A stretch of DNA of 64,000 bases, taken from positions 1 through 64,000 of the forward strand of contig JADCLP010000003.1 in the NCBI GenBank assembly GCA_014983025.1, read 5' to 3'. This document shows positions 61,208-64,000 of the stretch, in pieces. Every line of letters starts with the position of its first letter. The stretch's first letter is position 1. Both the position numbers and the translations under genes were made by a program. Below the pieces are notes generated by a model. The model ran no database searches. It was given only the letters and a program-made list of their open reading frames with translations, and was not told where the DNA came from. The stretch is from Erythrobacteraceae bacterium E2-1 Yellow Sea (GTDB lineage: Bacteria; Pseudomonadota; Alphaproteobacteria; Sphingomonadales; Sphingomonadaceae).

Positions 61208-63727
61208 ATGAGTGATACGCGTTTCGATCCGTCTACAGCAGACGGCCGCTGGCAGCTTGCTTGGGAACAGGCCGGTACCTTTGCGGCCGACAGCAATTCT
61301 GACCGCCCCAAAAGCTATGTGCTGGAGATGTTTCCCTATCCATCAGGGCGCATCCACATGGGGCATGTGCGCAATTACACCATGGGTGATGTGCTGGCGC
61401 GCTATAAGAAAATGCGCGGGTTCGAAGTGCTGCACCCGATGGGGTGGGACGCTTTCGGCATGCCGGCAGAAAATGCGGCGATGGAAAAGGGTGTGCACCC
61501 TGGCGGTTGGACGCGCGACAATATCGCGACGATGAAATCGCAGTTGAAGCGGATTGGCTTTGCGCTGGACTGGACGCGCGAATTCGCCACTTGCGACCCG
61601 GAATATTACGGTCACGAACAGGCACTGTTCATCGATCTGTATGAAGCCGGGCTGGTTTACCGCAAACAGGCAGAGGTCAATTGGGACCCGGTCGATATGA
61701 CCGTGCTGGCCAATGAACAGGTGATCGATGGCAAGGGCTGGCGTTCAGGCGCAGAGGTTGAAAAGCGCAAGCTGAACCAGTGGTTCCTGAAAATTACGCA
61801 ATTTGCTGAAGAATTGCTCAGCGGGCTTTATGCCCTGAAGGACTGGCCGGAAAAGGTCCGGCTGATGCAGGAAAACTGGATCGGCAAATCAAGCGGTCTG
61901 GAATTCTCATTCGAACTGACCAATGGTGACAGCCTGCCGGTTTACACCACGCGGCCTGATACAATCTTTGGCGCCAGCTTTGTGGCCGTTGCTGCGGATC
62001 ATCCGCTGGCGCAAAGCGTGGCAGCGCAGAATTGTGACGCGGCCAAATTCATCGATTTGTGCAAGAAGGGTGGCACTACCGCGGCAGAGCTGGAAACGGC
62101 AGAGAAGCTGGGTTTTGATACAGGCATAGGCGTAAAGCACCCCTTCACCGGCGCAAACCTGCCGGTTTATATCGCGAATTTCGTGCTGATGGATTATGGC
62201 ACCGGCGCGATCATGGCGGTGCCGGGGCATGACCAGCGCGATTTCGACTTTGCCACCAAATATGGCCTGCCAATCCCGCGCGTGGTGGCCCGCAGCGTGG
62301 AAGAGGCCAATGTGCCCTTCGCTTGTGAGGCTGAGGCGGGCGACGGTGTTTTGGTCAATTCCGACTTCCTTGATGGCATGGAGGTCGAAGACGCAAAGCG
62401 TGAAGTGATCGCTCGTGCGGAACAGGGCGGTTGGGGCCAGGGGCAGACCGTGTGGCGCCTGCGTGACTGGGGTGTATCCCGCCAGCGTTACTGGGGCACG
62501 CCCATTCCCTTTATTCATTGCGATGCTTGCGGCGTGGTGCCGGTGCCAAAGGATCAGCTGCCCGTCACCCTGCCCGAAGATGTCGATTTCAAGACCCCGG
62601 GCAATCCGCTGCTGCGCCACCCGACATGGAAGCATGTTGATTGCCCATCATGCGGTGGCAAGGCAGAGCGGGAGACGGACACGCTCGACACTTTCGTTGA
62701 CAGTTCATGGTATTTCCTGCGTTTTGCCAGCCAGCCTGATGATCAGCCTTTCGACCGCGATGAAGTGGCCAAATGGCTGCCGGTTGAACAATATATTGGC
62801 GGGATCGAACATGCGATCCTCCACCTGCTCTATGCCCGGTTCTGGACGCGTGCACTGTGCCATATTGGCAAGCTGGACTTTGCCGAGCCCTTTGCTGCGC
62901 TGTTTACACAGGGCATGGTGACGCATGAGACATATTCGCGCCGTGAGAACGGCCGCGACGTCTTCTACAGCCCATCTGAGGTGGATCGTACATCCCATGG
63001 CGCAACATTGATGGCGGATGGCGGCACGATTGACATTGGCCGCGTCATCAAGATGTCCAAGTCGAAAAAGAACGTGGTCGATCCCGATGCGATCATTGAC
63101 CGCTTTGGCGCGGATGCGGTGCGCTGGTTCATGCTGTCTGATAGCCCGCCTGAACGTGATCTGCCCTGGTCCGAAGCAGGGATCGAGGGGTGCGGTCGTT
63201 TCGTCCAGCGCCTCTGGCGGCTGTTCGATCAATATGATGCGGGCGCAGAGGGTGAGGACAAGCCGCTGGCGCGCAAGCTGCACCAGACAATTGCGGCCAT
63301 GGCAGGCGATATCGAATCGCTGGGCTTCAACAAATCGGTAGCGCGCATTTACGAACTGACCGGCGCGGCGGAAAAGGCCGCACCCTCTGCCACCCGCAGC
63401 GAGGCGATTGCCGCGCTAATGCGCCTGACCGCACCCATGATGCCGCATCTGGCCGAAGAAGCTTGGCATCGGGCAGGATTTCCGGGGCTGGTTTCCGAAG
63501 CCGATTGGCCCGCCCATGATCCTGCACTGCTGGTGGAAGATGAAGTCACCATTGCAGTTCAGGTGAAGGGCAAATTGCGCGACACGCTGACCGCACCCAA
63601 GGGTGCAGCGAAAGAAATGCTGGAAGAAATGGCGCTGGCCAGTGCAAAGGTGCAGCGTTCACTGGATGGGGCAGAAATCCGCAAGGTCATTGTGGTTCCC
63701 GATCGTTTGGTGAATATCGTTATCTGA
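61208..63727 (+). CDS. leuS: Leucyl-tRNA synthetase
   Basis: 839 residues. The class I motifs are [21 protein letters not shown] (HIGH-like HMGH, about 40-60) and [19 protein letters not shown] (KMSKS, about 613-631). The CP1 editing domain with [60 protein letters not shown] (T-rich and D of the editing site) is complete, as is a zinc-like CDACG/CPSCG pair. The C-terminal domain is intact. It charges tRNA-Leu. It overlaps lptE by one base (TGATG). Confidence 0.98.
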   Translation: MSDTRFDPSTADGRWQLAWEQAGTFAADSNSDRPKSYVLEMFPYPSGRIHMGHVRNYTMGDVLARYKKMRGFEVLHPMGWDAFGMPAENAAMEKGVHPGGWTRDNIATMKSQLKRIGFALDWTREFATCDPEYYGHEQALFIDLYEAGLVYRKQAEVNWDPVDMTVLANEQVIDGKGWRSGAEVEKRKLNQWFLKITQFAEELLSGLYALKDWPEKVRLMQENWIGKSSGLEFSFELTNGDSLPVYTTRPDTIFGASFVAVAADHPLAQSVAAQNCDAAKFIDLCKKGGTTAAELETAEKLGFDTGIGVKHPFTGANLPVYIANFVLMDYGTGAIMAVPGHDQRDFDFATKYGLPIPRVVARSVEEANVPFACEAEAGDGVLVNSDFLDGMEVEDAKREVIARAEQGGWGQGQTVWRLRDWGVSRQRYWGTPIPFIHCDACGVVPVPKDQLPVTLPEDVDFKTPGNPLLRHPTWKHVDCPSCGGKAERETDTLDTFVDSSWYFLRFASQPDDQPFDRDEVAKWLPVEQYIGGIEHAILHLLYARFWTRALCHIGKLDFAEPFAALFTQGMVTHETYSRRENGRDVFYSPSEVDRTSHGATLMADGGTIDIGRVIKMSKSKKNVVDPDAIIDRFGADAVRWFMLSDSPPERDLPWSEAGIEGCGRFVQRLWRLFDQYDAGAEGEDKPLARKLHQTIAAMAGDIESLGFNKSVARIYELTGAAEKAAPSATRSEAIAALMRLTAPMMPHLAEEAWHRAGFPGLVSEADWPAHDPALLVEDEVTIAVQVKGKLRDTLTAPKGAAKEMLEEMALASAKVQRSLDGAEIRKVIVVPDRLVNIVI

Positions 63728-64000
63728 TGCGACAAGCTGTTACCCGATTTGCCTTGCTATCTGCCGTGCTGATGGCGCTATCCGCCTGCGGATTGCAGCC
63801 CATGTATGCAGGTGGTGGCAATTCTGCGGTGGCACAGGGGCTGGCAGCGGTGGATGTGCCCGCTATTCCCGGGCGTGATGGCTGGCTGGTGCGGAATGCC
63901 CTGACAGACAAATTGGGTGTCGCTGGACAGGCCAGCCCGCAATATCGGCTGGATGTTCGATTGGACGATTCGCTCGAAGCCTTGGGCATATTGGGTGATG
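63727..64000 (+). CDS. lptE: LPS-assembly lipoprotein LptE, 5' part (runs off the window)
   Basis: The first 91 codons are visible. [21 protein letters not shown] is a lipoprotein signal with the lipobox Cys21, followed by GLQPMYAGGGNSAVAQGLAAVDVPAIPGRDGWLVRNALTDKLG, the alphaproteobacterial LptE start (CGLQPMYA). The protein plugs the LptD barrel in the outer membrane for lipopolysaccharide export. The ATG overlaps the leuS stop, a gene order common in alphaproteobacteria (leuS-lptE-holA). Confidence 0.9.
   Translation, partial: MRQAVTRFALLSAVLMALSACGLQPMYAGGGNSAVAQGLAAVDVPAIPGRDGWLVRNALTDKLGVAGQASPQYRLDVRLDDSLEALGILGD

Noticed and set aside
63720-63989. Minus-strand 89-residue frame at the window end
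   Set aside because: Antisense to lptE, which has a clear lipoprotein signal and CGLQPMYA motif.

Overview
The window looks like a chromosomal segment of a sphingomonad alphaproteobacterium, probably Erythrobacteraceae. The call rests on gene content and order: rpe-heparinase-purH, a giant NAD-dependent glutamate dehydrogenase, DUF3576-leuS-lptE, a PHB-type acetoacetyl-CoA reductase and the general codon and protein style. The taxon is inferred from protein features, because no rRNA is present.

Layout. Positions 1-5.1 kb are accessory DNA: the end of an IS21-like element that has cut an IS91-associated tyrosine recombinase gene, an AbiE type IV toxin-antitoxin pair, AlpA- and excisionase-like regulators, a methyltransferase, and a P4-type integrase facing leftward at the island edge. 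From 5.3 to 40.8 kb the content is mostly core: an M20 amidohydrolase; a lipid kinase with a Tam41-like cytidylyltransferase partner; rpe, a heparinase-like protein and purH; a membrane-anchored MsrA; Zur, dxs and a frameshifted hydrolase; two linked amidohydrolases and a POT peptide transporter; a GntR regulator, ihfB, tRNA-Leu and PilZ; an FAD oxidoreductase/GtrA/GT-C membrane cluster; MsrB; a NatAB-type exporter; queG; a ferredoxin-reductase-like flavoprotein; the 1570-residue glutamate dehydrogenase; TPR and alpha/beta hydrolase genes; and a small membrane-protein/XRE operon.

At 40.9-42.8 kb sits a complete IS1595-family element (1885 bp, perfect 22-bp terminal inverted repeats, 8-bp target duplication) with two passenger genes, one carrying a HEPN-like motif. 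It lies between the XRE operon and thrS. Just beyond it is the most interesting regulatory feature of the window: a predicted leaderless leader peptide with seven consecutive threonine codons, followed by mutually exclusive hairpins, directly upstream of threonyl-tRNA synthetase. This is a candidate transcription attenuator.

From 43.1 to 64 kb the content is again core: thrS, DUF1223, agmatine deiminase, an M28 peptidase lipoprotein, glnE-bcp-DUF455-M23 peptidase, a three-hairpin intergenic region, a frameshifted DUF4259 gene, galU, murA, an RHH protein, a TetR-YciI-tag operon behind a 30-bp perfect palindrome, phaB, an outer-surface protein, DUF3576, leuS and the start of lptE, which runs off the window.
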